Source: Acinetobacter suaedae
GTDB lineage: Bacteria > Pseudomonadota > Gammaproteobacteria > Pseudomonadales > Moraxellaceae
Assembly (NCBI RefSeq): GCF_008630915.1
Contig: NZ_CP043909.1
Coordinates: 1,922,001 to 1,986,000 of the forward strand
Direction of reading: 5' to 3'
DNA: 64,000 bases
Each line of letters opens with the position of its first letter. Position 1 is the first letter of the stretch. Below the pieces are notes generated by a model, which saw only the letters and a program-made list of their open reading frames with translations, was not told the origin of the DNA and ran no database searches. The position numbers were made by a program, and so were the translations under genes. Of the stretch, positions 44,301 through 52,293 are shown one piece after another.

Positions 44301-45906
44301 CTTTAAGCTGAGCCTGCCAAGCCAATTGTTGCTTATCCGTTGGAAGTTTAACCTTTGCCTGACCATCTAGACGACCTTTCTCTGCAACGTAGCTAAAATT
44401 TTCCACATTCAACAGACTATCTTTTAAATCAATACGTGCATCATATTTTCCAGCAGGTAAAAGTCCTTGTTCATGTGGACGTACCGTAGTTGCAACGTAG
44501 ATATCTTGTTGGTTGTCTTTTAAGGTAATATTCGTATGGCCTTCAGCACTGCTTAACCACCCAACATAAGGAACTGCACGATCTATACCTTGCCAAGCAA
44601 TATCTAATAGCATTGGTTCAGCTTTATTCGTCTTTTGCTCGGCTTGGTTGATTTTTACTTGCCATGTTTCGTACTTATCGAAAGCAAGTTGAGCATTCAC
44701 AACCATTCCATTTTTCAACATACCCGTTGAACTAATATTGGCATCCAAGCTTGGCGGTAGAAAGTCTTGTGCAATCTGTGGCAAAGTTTCATCTTTGGCA
44801 TTTAAGCGATCTAAACGTCCTTTTAAGTCCCATGAGACATGATCTTTCCAACTCACAAGACCCTTTAAACTCACAGAGCCACCCATCAATTGACCATTAA
44901 AATCCTGAATATTCAATTGATCAGTGAGATCAGTTTCCATCAATGCATTATATTTACCCTCAGGAATCTGTTCTCCTTTCAAATCTGTATCTAAACTCAA
45001 CACGAGTTTTTCTACATTTCCTTTAAATCTGGCAACACCATCTTTTGCAAAAAGCTTTTGCTCTTTTAAAATTGGTAAATGATAATTTTTAAAGAACAAT
45101 TCACCTTTCATCGGCACTTGATCTCGTACAGGATGAAGTACAGCCCATCCTGTGAGCAAATCTGGAGTAAGTGTTGCGACGCCCGCTCTCAATGTATCAA
45201 GACTTCCAGTTGCAACAACTTTTATTGTTTCAATATCAATACTATTTAGTGCAGGAATTATCAGATCCGCTTTAGCATTTAATGGATACTTGCCACTAAA
45301 ATCAATTTGACCAGTTGCATCTTTAACTGCCAAATACCCCATATCCATACGGGAATCTTTAAATTTAAGTTTAGTCTCTGACCAAAGTGCATCTTTTAGA
45401 TATATATCATCAAAATTGATTTTTGCAGTCGCAGTTTGAATTTCCAAATGATCTAATGATGCTTTATCTATACGCAAAACAAATGGCAATTTAATTGGAT
45501 CAAATCCAAAGGGCTCACCTGATGGTGGTTTCTTGTTAATAATTTTGAGATTCTCAACATCAGCATGACTTAAATGTATTTCCTTATTTAAAATGGCTCT
45601 CCAACCTAAAGAAACATTGGCACGATCTAGTGAAACATCAACGGCCTCTAACCGCACTAGCACATTCTTGAGAATAATACCCCTTAATAAATTACCACCT
45701 TCATACTCATAATGAATGATTTTTTGGGTTTGCAAAACACGATCTAAGAGGAAACGACTTCCTTTATCCGTTGACATCATCACAAGTAAAGAGCTGACCA
45801 ATAACAGAAGGATGATCAACACCATCAGCAAAATACTCCGAAGAATACGCCGTTCCCGTTTTGGACCTGTTGAAGGTGTCTGTTGCTGCTCTACTTCTTC
45901 CGTCAT
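41398..45906 (-). CDS. tamB: TamB translocation and assembly module, inner-membrane component
   Basis: A 1502-aa AsmA-like bridge protein. A single N-terminal transmembrane helix (ILLMVLIILLLLVSSLLVMM, residues about 27-46) is followed by a long beta-taco repeat region with many short G-N/D-rich strands. It ends with the DUF490/TamB C-terminal domain (LLTGRINEGGSGLSNTEGFK, LDAQGTGDDTQVSLTGYITP, DLFIRYGVGVF) and the terminal FYNWRF, which mimics an outer-membrane beta signal. It spans the periplasm and acts with TamA, encoded just upstream, in outer-membrane protein assembly and lipid transport. Confidence 0.95.
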   Translation of the reverse strand: MTEEVEQQQTPSTGPKRERRILRSILLMVLIILLLLVSSLLVMMSTDKGSRFLLDRVLQTQKIIHYEYEGGNLLRGIILKNVLVRLEAVDVSLDRANVSLGWRAILNKEIHLSHADVENLKIINKKPPSGEPFGFDPIKLPFVLRIDKASLDHLEIQTATAKINFDDIYLKDALWSETKLKFKDSRMDMGYLAVKDATGQIDFSGKYPLNAKADLIIPALNSIDIETIKVVATGSLDTLRAGVATLTPDLLTGWAVLHPVRDQVPMKGELFFKNYHLPILKEQKLFAKDGVARFKGNVEKLVLSLDTDLKGEQIPEGKYNALMETDLTDQLNIQDFNGQLMGGSVSLKGLVSWKDHVSWDLKGRLDRLNAKDETLPQIAQDFLPPSLDANISSTGMLKNGMVVNAQLAFDKYETWQVKINQAEQKTNKAEPMLLDIAWQGIDRAVPYVGWLSSAEGHTNITLKDNQQDIYVATTVRPHEQGLLPAGKYDARIDLKDSLLNVENFSYVAEKGRLDGQAKVKLPTDKQQLAWQAQLKAQDFNPQTVALAAPVNVLNGEILASGFAKPNQQIIQFERIDLQGQLAQSNQKETIALQGKATTTLMFDDVKAGGGFKSFAVDYDGSLNALNQGNGLLKVNITGTPTNLKINELKHDGVAGKLFATGTVDLQDKLGWNIETSLVRFKPQYFVSSLKGEISGHVKTQGVWSEQVKRVDIRQLNVAGFLNNRPIRGRGNLSLLLDSNQTGFLPQQFEANDLFFAYGQNQLQATGNAQSLRFKVNAPALYELYPGLRGRAYGSLNVQSQPRLSATANLVVDGFAFNDLASVKSLRIQGELPTSETTPTQLTATIDQLRSGKRELQNATLNLTGTRKAHLLKLETKNAHTNFYVQLAGGFNQNNDWLGQIQKGKFSSRRVSLAQSQNTPVIYTTARTELYVGQHCWQSAESQLCLDQPARISPEKGNFSFITKDLDLKDFAAFMPEGLAVTGQLNGYAKASWTKGTRPKLDSRLVTRKGEIGLAAEDPQDPATTVTYDELSLIAKSINDGLLFRVDMKTPDIGTGYANVVIDPFQTGMPMRGEVAFDDVQLKVFKPFIKDVRSMAGTLALAGKINGTLTQPQFTGEMRLKNGAISMISLPVNLTNMQLYSSIRQDTASIDGAFNSGQGVGRIKGRFDWKDNPHLSLTLKGDNLLVRQAPMITAIVQPDLSLDVYPFDQRLSLKGTVDVPRARISMPETTATVVSVSPDVRVVHQGQDLLATLRAAKPWDIRADMTVTLGNQVIFQGFESNIPLVGRLHLSQRGLETAMRANGAIGVSQKVKIEAYGQSLDLNRAIARFNGPLANPTLDIDANKSVQGSMVGVRVTGTATVPNVQIYNDAGLSEQEALNALLTGRINEGGSGLSNTEGFKSDVNNTIAAAGISMGLGGTRALTNQIGRTFGLSGLALDAQGTGDDTQVSLTGYITPDLFIRYGVGVFTPVNKLTLRYQMNRRLYLEASQSLERAIDVFYNWRF

Positions 45907-45955
45907 AATTAACCCGAAATCATTTCCCCAGTCTGAGGATTATTAAAAGTTTTTT

Positions 45956-48661
45956 TTAAAGCTGTGGCCCGATAAAAAAGTGTAATCGAATCGGGCGATT
46001 ATCATTTGAGATTCCTGATGCGACATCTAAACGAATCGGTCCAATAGGTGATCTCCAGCGAATACCTACCCCAACACTATATTCAGTCGGGTTACTAAAT
46101 TGTTTATCAAACGCATTACCAAAATCGGAGAAAACCGCAGCACGCCAACCATCTTTAAATTGATAGTTATATTCTAAAGACCCCACACCCAATGCTTGAC
46201 CACCGATTTTATAACCATCTTCTTCTGGTGATAAGCTCTTATAATCGAATCCACGAAGTGATTGATCACCACCTGTAAAGAAGCGCAAGTTATACGGAAC
46301 CTTATCAAAATCATCGGTGAAGATATAACTTGCATCACCACGTCCAACAAACTGATGATTGTCATTTTCACCCAATGAATAAATAAATCGCCAGCCCGCA
46401 GTCAAAATCGCCATATTGGCATCTGAAAGAACAGACTCCGTGCCTAACTCAACCTTATAAGTTTGCTTAAAACCTTTGGTCGGATTTAAACGAGTATTGG
46501 AGTTCGTTTTAGAAATTTCATAACCAAATAATAAAGACTCTTGTTCTGAGTTTATTCCTGCTGCCTTAAAAGCATCCGGTAGCTCTGAAACATCAACATC
46601 ACCTTTTCCAGTGAGACGGTCTAAACGATAACGTAAACCAAATGTATGTTGCCAATCACCCAATGGATTTTTAATCACCCGCTCACCACCAACAACAGCA
46701 GATTCAACTAATAACTCAACATTTGGACCGATGTTATCTCGTGTCTCACGCTCATACCCCCCAACAAGGTTAAAATAATCATTCAGTGGATGTTTATAAG
46801 GAATACTATAGCGACCATCAATAGATTGGCGAATTTCAGAAACTTCCATATTGGCATCAAAAGCATGCCCATATTTATTGACAATAGCACGTCTGTATTG
46901 CGAACGAATACGAGCTCCAGTATCAGTACCATAACCAACACCAGTCTCGATTGTATTTAAACGATCCGCATTTAAAGTCACGACAACAGGAATTTTCTTT
47001 TCTAAACGAGCTTGCTTTTCCAACTCTTGACGTTCATTTTCATCATTTTGAGTATCTGGCATGGCTCGAGCTAAGGAATACGCCTGTGCAGGTTCACTAC
47101 CTGAGAACTGAGACTCATCCACAACATCTTGTGTCACTTCCTCAGCTGAAATAATCTTTTGTCGAGCTAAATCCGCTTTTTGTTGCGTATTTAATAATTG
47201 CGACTCTTCAACACGCTGTTGATCAACTAAAGCTTGTAAATCAGGCGGTAAATCCAAAGGTGGCTGAATAGCATCCGGTTTAATAGTATCAACCAGGGTA
47301 TAATTAAAATAACGCGTGTTGGTTAGATTATTAGCTAAAACGTTAACACGCCAAAATGCATAATCATCCCCATCTTTCCACGGTACTAAGCTATCAAGCA
47401 CCTTTTGAGTAAGGGGTAAAGGCTTACTTGGGTCACTCATTTTGTACTCAACAGGTTTAAGCTTATAACGCTCACCAGTCTCGTATTTCAAATTAATTTC
47501 GGCTGTTTTTTCAGGTTGGCTAATTTTGACATCATGTAATCTCCAGTAGGCATCAAAATAACCATTATCAGAAGCAGCGTTACTAATTTTAGTTTTGGTT
47601 GCTTCATATTTTCCGTGATTAAAAATATCACCTTCATCTTGTTCTGGAATTAAACGAATAACTTGGAATTGAGGTGCATTTTCACCCTCACCTGTAAATT
47701 CAATATTCTGTTTATCAATCGTTACCGGCTCATTTGGTTCAACTGTAACTTTAACTCGACTATCACTTAGCTTTTCAAAACTAAAACTTGCATCATAATA
47801 ACCAACTGCTTGAGCCGCTTGATGAGTGAGGGATCGTAACTGTGGTAAAGCCACATTAAAATCTTCAAAGGCTTCTTGGGTAAAGCTTGAAAGCTTTGCC
47901 TTGATATTGGTTGCCAGTACCGGTGGAGCGCCTGTTACATCCGCACTTATACGCGGGACTTTATCAACGCCAAGTAAGTTTTCAGGACGTAGGCGATTTA
48001 CGATTCGCTTAAAGAAACCTATTTTCTCTTTGGATTCTTCTGATTTAGGTTGTAATTCAGCTAATGTTCTTCCAGACTCGTTTGCTTCAACAATGATTTG
48101 GCTATCCGTCTGGATATCTTGCATCAAACGATCAATATTGACAGGTGGATTACTAATTTCTGTCAATTCTGATTGTGATACTTCATTTACAATGACTTCT
48201 GGATTTTTGGCTATATTCTCTCGATAAGCTAATGCATCATTTTTCGCTTCTTCAGCAACTCTAAAAATCTCATTTGCCATATTCTGATCAACAGGAATAA
48301 CTGGGAGATTTTCTAAGTTTTCATCCAATTGAATCGGCTTTAGCGTATCAATTTGATTTGGGGCTTCTTCTTGTTGTTTGAGTGCAGCTACACTGTCTTG
48401 TGCTGGATTGTAATCTTGTGGATCCATCTGAAATGTTTGATATGGAATTTCTGGTGAAGGAATAGCCTTCACCTGTTCTTTCATTCGCTCAATTGTTTGA
48501 TTTTCAGCCACACTCTCACTTTCTTCGGCTGCATAAGACATTGATATACAATAACTAATCAAAAAACCACTACAAATAAGTTTAGGAAAGCTCTGCATTT
48601 TAAAGATTAAATGCATAGAATGAACCAATGTTGACTGTTTAAACTTAGATTTAGATGGCAT
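45956..48661 (-). CDS. tamA: TamA, outer-membrane Omp85-family component
   Basis: A 901-aa Omp85 protein, much longer than the 577-residue E. coli TamA. A signal peptide ends at SMSYAAEE (the ATG at 48661 leaves a 15-21 residue extension ahead of it; internal ATGs at 48616 or 48598 also suit). Residues about 45-240 form a Glu/Gln-rich, low-complexity, probably disordered segment. POTRA domains follow (VTVEPNEPVTIDKQNIEF, NLKYETGERYKLKPVEY). The beta-barrel ends with RFFTGGDQSLRGFDYKSLSP, the VGIRWRSPIGPIRLDVA motif and an aromatic terminus (HFFIGPQL). The operon partner is tamB, downstream. Confidence 0.93.
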   Translation of the reverse strand: MPSKSKFKQSTLVHSMHLIFKMQSFPKLICSGFLISYCISMSYAAEESESVAENQTIERMKEQVKAIPSPEIPYQTFQMDPQDYNPAQDSVAALKQQEEAPNQIDTLKPIQLDENLENLPVIPVDQNMANEIFRVAEEAKNDALAYRENIAKNPEVIVNEVSQSELTEISNPPVNIDRLMQDIQTDSQIIVEANESGRTLAELQPKSEESKEKIGFFKRIVNRLRPENLLGVDKVPRISADVTGAPPVLATNIKAKLSSFTQEAFEDFNVALPQLRSLTHQAAQAVGYYDASFSFEKLSDSRVKVTVEPNEPVTIDKQNIEFTGEGENAPQFQVIRLIPEQDEGDIFNHGKYEATKTKISNAASDNGYFDAYWRLHDVKISQPEKTAEINLKYETGERYKLKPVEYKMSDPSKPLPLTQKVLDSLVPWKDGDDYAFWRVNVLANNLTNTRYFNYTLVDTIKPDAIQPPLDLPPDLQALVDQQRVEESQLLNTQQKADLARQKIISAEEVTQDVVDESQFSGSEPAQAYSLARAMPDTQNDENERQELEKQARLEKKIPVVVTLNADRLNTIETGVGYGTDTGARIRSQYRRAIVNKYGHAFDANMEVSEIRQSIDGRYSIPYKHPLNDYFNLVGGYERETRDNIGPNVELLVESAVVGGERVIKNPLGDWQHTFGLRYRLDRLTGKGDVDVSELPDAFKAAGINSEQESLLFGYEISKTNSNTRLNPTKGFKQTYKVELGTESVLSDANMAILTAGWRFIYSLGENDNHQFVGRGDASYIFTDDFDKVPYNLRFFTGGDQSLRGFDYKSLSPEEDGYKIGGQALGVGSLEYNYQFKDGWRAAVFSDFGNAFDKQFSNPTEYSVGVGIRWRSPIGPIRLDVASGISNDNRPIRLHFFIGPQL

Positions 48662-48824
48662 GTAGGTCTCTAAACATACTTTTTTGATTTATCGTTTCTG
48701 ATCGCTGAAAACAACCTCAAATTGTTGATTTTCATCTAATCAAACATTAAAAGTATCATACATGCATTTCCTTGTCTTTTTACAGATCGTCACATTTTTT
48801 TATAAATCACAATGAAGTGAACAC

Positions 48825-50147
48825 ATGATGAAACAAGATGAACAGTTAATGACATCACGTCGATTTGTACCGATGTTCTTCACTCAATTTTTTGGTGCCT
48901 TAAATGATAATGTCTACAAACAAGCACTCCTTTTAGTCATTACATATGGCTGGATTCAACAACAAAGTGCCGCTGTCAGTACACTCAATAATTTAGCTGC
49001 GTTACTGTTCATTTTGCCCTATTTCTTCTTCTCTGCTACAGCAGGTCAAGTTGCTGATAAATATGAAAGATCACAACTCGTTCGCTTGTTAAAATTACTT
49101 GAAATCGCAATTATGCTCATCGGGACAGCAGGGTTTCTGTTGGGTAATTTATGGTTATTATTATTTGCTTTATTTTTAATGGGCACACATTCCACTTGTT
49201 TTGGGCCAATTAAATATGCAATTTTACCAGAGATTCTAAAACCACATGAACTCATGTCTGGAAATGCACTTTTTCAGTCGGGTACATCGATTGCAATTTT
49301 GTTCGGGATGATCCTTGGTGGCGCCGTGATTGCGTCTTCAGCCGGAAATTTATTATGGATTAGTGTTACAGTTCTTATTATTGCTTGCTTAGGCTATTTA
49401 GCGAGCCGCTTTATTCTCCCGCAAAAAGTTGCTGCCCCTGATTTAAAGATAGATTGGAACTTTTTCCGTACCAGTTTTCAAACCATTAAATATGCCAAGA
49501 GTATTCCTATTGTTTTCACCGTTTTATTAGGAAATTCTTGGTATTGGTTCTATGGTGCAACTTATCTCACTCAAATCCCACAGCTTACGCAACAAAATCT
49601 ACATGCCTCTGAAAATGTAGTGAGCTTATTACTCACCTTTTTCTCTGTTGGAATCGGGATTGGGTCTTTATTGTGCCGACGCATCGGTGGCTCTGAAATT
49701 AATATTAAAATGGTACCTTATGGTGCTATCGGTTTAACCGTATTTGCTTTCTACTTAGCAGCAAGTTTAACTTTTGTACCAGAGCGCACTGGTGAGCTAC
49801 TCAGTTTAGGTGACGTATTTTCTGAAGGTGCTGTCTATTATCACGTTATGTTGGCCGTAACGCTATTGGGTATTAGCGGTGGATTCTACATCGTTCCCTT
49901 ATATGCCATGATGCAAGCTTATTCACCTCGCTCCCATCGTGCACGTGTTGTTGCTGCCAATAATATATTAAATGCTGTATTTATGGTCTCTTCAGCAATT
50001 TTCTCAATTTTAATCTTAAGCATTTTGAAAATTGATATTAAAATCTTATTTAGCATTACTGCTGTTCTCAGTGCCATTTTTTCGTTCTGGCTATTAACCC
50101 GCCTGAAACCATTACTGAACAATACGCCTACTACTTTAGAGGATTAA
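48825..50147 (+). CDS. MFS transporter, LplT-like
   Basis: A 440-aa major facilitator with about twelve membrane segments. The opening FVPMFFTQFFGALNDNVYKQ is diagnostic of the LplT / Aas-N-terminal branch, which flips lysophospholipids across the inner membrane for re-acylation. Also visible are GTHSTCFGPIKYAILPEILK and SGNALFQSGTSIAILFGMIL, the LplT motif-A-like set. It is followed by coq7 three bases later, so they share a transcript. In E. coli LplT is linked to Aas; no acyltransferase is present here, so the substrate is inferred. Confidence 0.83.
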   Translation: MMKQDEQLMTSRRFVPMFFTQFFGALNDNVYKQALLLVITYGWIQQQSAAVSTLNNLAALLFILPYFFFSATAGQVADKYERSQLVRLLKLLEIAIMLIGTAGFLLGNLWLLLFALFLMGTHSTCFGPIKYAILPEILKPHELMSGNALFQSGTSIAILFGMILGGAVIASSAGNLLWISVTVLIIACLGYLASRFILPQKVAAPDLKIDWNFFRTSFQTIKYAKSIPIVFTVLLGNSWYWFYGATYLTQIPQLTQQNLHASENVVSLLLTFFSVGIGIGSLLCRRIGGSEINIKMVPYGAIGLTVFAFYLAASLTFVPERTGELLSLGDVFSEGAVYYHVMLAVTLLGISGGFYIVPLYAMMQAYSPRSHRARVVAANNILNAVFMVSSAIFSILILSILKIDIKILFSITAVLSAIFSFWLLTRLKPLLNNTPTTLED

Positions 50148-50150
50148 TCT

Positions 50151-50786
50151 ATGCGTCACTACACAGGTCTCGATCAACTGATCCACTCTTTTGACCAAGC
50201 ATTACGCAGTTTAGTTCCAGGGGCTACAACTTCTCAACGCAGCAATCCTGCAAATGATGAAGCGGCACAACTCTGTGTGAGTGATGCTCGCCATGTCGCA
50301 GGTTTAATGCGTGTCAATCATAGTGGTGAAGTCTGTGCTCAAGCGCTTTATCATGGTCAAGCTCTCACTGCTAAATTGCCGCATGTCCGTGAAGAAATGC
50401 AACAAGCAGCCGTTGAAGAACAAGATCATCTCGCTTGGTGTGAAGATCGTTTGAAAGAGTTAGACAGCCATACCAGTGTATTAAATCCTATTTGGTACGG
50501 TTTATCTTATGGTATGGGCGCAATTGCAGGCATCGCAGGTGATAAATATAGTTTGGGCTTCGTAGCTGAAACTGAACGCCAAGTAAGTCAACACTTGCAA
50601 GAGCATCTTCAACAATTACCTGAACAAGATCAACGCTCGCGTAAGATCCTTGAGCAAATGAATGAAGATGAACTACACCATCGGGATACTGCATTAAAAG
50701 CAGGTGGTGTGGATTTGCCTATACCAGTGCGTATTACCATGACTGCTATTTCTAAACTAATGACTAAAACCAGTTATTACATCTAA
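50151..50786 (+). CDS. coq7: 3-demethoxyubiquinol 3-hydroxylase (Coq7 family)
   Basis: A 211-aa diiron hydroxylase that performs the last ring hydroxylation in ubiquinone synthesis. Metal-binding ExxH motifs are VNHSGEVCAQALYHGQ (Glu), EEQDHLAWCEDRL (E..H), and EDELHHRDTALKAGG. The family length and the INxGEV-like core (here MRVNHSGEVCAQ) match bacterial Coq7, which substitutes for UbiF. It is the second gene after the LplT-like transporter. Membrane-associated. Confidence 0.94.
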   Translation: MRHYTGLDQLIHSFDQALRSLVPGATTSQRSNPANDEAAQLCVSDARHVAGLMRVNHSGEVCAQALYHGQALTAKLPHVREEMQQAAVEEQDHLAWCEDRLKELDSHTSVLNPIWYGLSYGMGAIAGIAGDKYSLGFVAETERQVSQHLQEHLQQLPEQDQRSRKILEQMNEDELHHRDTALKAGGVDLPIPVRITMTAISKLMTKTSYYI

Positions 50787-50791
50787 AAACA

Positions 50792-50819
50792 ATGGCGTTA
50801 TATAAAGATATAACGCCAT
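50792..50819. terminator. Bidirectional terminator
   Basis: Perfect 12-bp arms ATGGCGTTATAT (50792-50803) and ATATAACGCCAT (50808-50819), between converging coq7 and the DUF2799 gene. Confidence 0.85.
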
Positions 50820-50827
50820 CTTATCAA

Positions 50828-51379
50828 TCACGGTAAACCATGTTCAGCCTTAAACCGTTCCAAATTTCGGATAGCATTCTGATAGCGTAACTGCACATAA
50901 TTTTGATTTGATCTCACATCAGATAAACGTTTCCTATACTCATCTTTATCTTTGACAGATAAGTCCTTACGATCCAACTCACGTAAATAATAGCTCACAT
51001 CACTCTGTGAACGATTAAACTCCGAGTTTGCTTGATAATATTCATGTGCGACTTGATAATAAGGACGCAATGTTTCACGCTTCTCTAGTGGGCAAACACG
51101 ATAATCACCACGCCCTTCTAATGCTTCATTGAAAATAGATTCAGGCTTACAATAGTACCCTAACCCTTTTTGATAACCTTTTTCATATAAAGTCTGGTTG
51201 GGAACTACATTGGCCTTTTGGCAAGATGAGTAATATTTATCTAAACGAGATTCATATCCAGCCGAGCCGTCTTTTTCACCAACAGTTAACCAATTTGCTG
51301 TTTTACATTGTTCAACGCTCATTGCTGCGCAACCAGATAACATAACCGCCAAAACAGATATAGAAACAAACGCTTTCAT
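50828..51379 (-). CDS. DUF2799 lipoprotein
   Basis: A 183-aa lipoprotein with lipobox LSGC (signal AFVSISVLAVMLSGC). The body starts MSVEQCKTANWLTVGEKDGS, a DUF2799 hallmark (C-x-x-x-x-W-x-x-x-G-x-x-D-G), and continues KGLGYYCKPESIFNEALEGR before a charged coiled-coil end. The family is envelope-located with unknown function. The frame starts at a TTG (51382); the ATG at 51379 is used. Confidence 0.85.
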   Translation of the reverse strand: MKAFVSISVLAVMLSGCAAMSVEQCKTANWLTVGEKDGSAGYESRLDKYYSSCQKANVVPNQTLYEKGYQKGLGYYCKPESIFNEALEGRGDYRVCPLEKRETLRPYYQVAHEYYQANSEFNRSQSDVSYYLRELDRKDLSVKDKDEYRKRLSDVRSNQNYVQLRYQNAIRNLERFKAEHGLP

Positions 51380-51417
51380 CAAATTATCCTATTGTTATCA
51401 TGTTAATTCTAAATAAG

Positions 51418-51852
51418 TTATATATGAATAATTGGAAATCTTCTTTTTTGATCATATTGTAATATCTGAGTTTTCCAAATTTCATACAATGGAATTTTTA
51501 CATCTAAAGCAAGTGGCAATTTTTTAGGATTAAATTGCATATGCTCTAAACTTTCGCCCCACGCAATCACATCGATATCCAAACTAATATGATGTGATGG
51601 ACGAACACGCCCAGATTGTTGTTCCAATTTTTTTAATAGATCAATAATTTCATCAACACTTAAATGACTTTTTAATAAACACGCCGAGTTCCAATAATCA
51701 GCGCCCACCCCATCACGACAAGGGATTTCATAAATTGAAGAAAACTCAACTGCCCCCAAACTCGCAATTTGAGTATAAGCAAAATTAAAATTTTCTAATT
51801 GTTGAACATTACTCGCCAGCGCGAGCGCAAAAATTGTTTCTGTTGCGTTCAA
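51418..51852 (-). CDS. folK: Divergent HPPK (FolK-like) protein
   Basis: A 144-aa protein with the HPPK fold order: FALALASN (HPPK usually has AxGSN), EFSSIYEIPCRDGVGADYWN, then GRVRPSHHISLDIDVIAWG. This matches GRVRxxERWGPRTLDLDIML but is about three residues shorter and lacks the WGPR arginine, while keeping the two metal-binding Asp of LDID. The C-terminus ends about 15 residues early. It overlaps folB by 44 bp and starts at TTG (51852), supported by an AGGA ribosome-binding site. HPPK makes the pyrophosphoryl intermediate of folate; the changed catalytic loop makes activity uncertain. Confidence 0.68.
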   Translation of the reverse strand: MNATETIFALALASNVQQLENFNFAYTQIASLGAVEFSSIYEIPCRDGVGADYWNSACLLKSHLSVDEIIDLLKKLEQQSGRVRPSHHISLDIDVIAWGESLEHMQFNPKKLPLALDVKIPLYEIWKTQILQYDQKRRFPIIHI

Positions 51853-52189
51853 GGCGAATTCCTACTGCATTTGCTTGTGCAATGATGGCTGGTTTACGAA
51901 TTGTAATACAAATAGATTCAATTGAAGGAAACGTACTAAACAAAGTCTCTAGCACTAATTGAGCCGCATGCTCGATGAGTTTAGGTTTTGCATCTTGAAT
52001 CACTTGTGCTGCAATCTCACAAATTTGTGCATAATTCAGTGTATCGTCCAACTCATCTGATCGAGCTGCTTGTGACAGATCATTATGAATAGTGAGATCG
52101 AGCATTAACGGTTGGATAATTTGGCGTTCCCAGTTGAAACAACCAACTACAGTATCAACCTTTAAACCTTCAATAATAATGGCGTCCAT
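51809..52189 (-). CDS. folB: Dihydroneopterin aldolase
   Basis: A 126-aa FolB of the folate pathway, converting dihydroneopterin to 6-hydroxymethyl-dihydropterin and glycolaldehyde. Active-site features are the Glu of VGCFNWERQIIQ, the Tyr of LNYAQICEIA, the LIEHAAQLVLETLF helix and the Lys of ITIRKPAIIAQA. The start is the ATG at 52189 (preceded in frame by GTG). It overlaps the folK-like gene, so they are translated together. Confidence 0.9.
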   Translation of the reverse strand: MDAIIIEGLKVDTVVGCFNWERQIIQPLMLDLTIHNDLSQAARSDELDDTLNYAQICEIAAQVIQDAKPKLIEHAAQLVLETLFSTFPSIESICITIRKPAIIAQANAVGIRLERNRNNFCARAGE

Positions 52190-52238
52190 CACTTAACATC
52201 TCACCTATTTAAACCATTACTCATTTGAATTAAATGAA

Positions 52239-52260
52239 ATCCCCCTTAGAAAAGGGGGAT
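52239..52260 (-). terminator. Terminator after the ABC1 kinase gene
   Basis: ATCCCCCTT (52239-52247) and AAGGGGGAT (52252-52260), a GC-rich 9-bp stem followed on the minus strand by a T-rich stretch. Confidence 0.8.
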
Positions 52261-52293
52261 GAAAAGCAATTATCATTCAGTCAGGGAACACGC

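Noticed and set aside
47826..48227. Plus-strand open frame opposite tamA
   Set aside because: Antisense to the tamA coding sequence, no ribosome-binding site or family resemblance.
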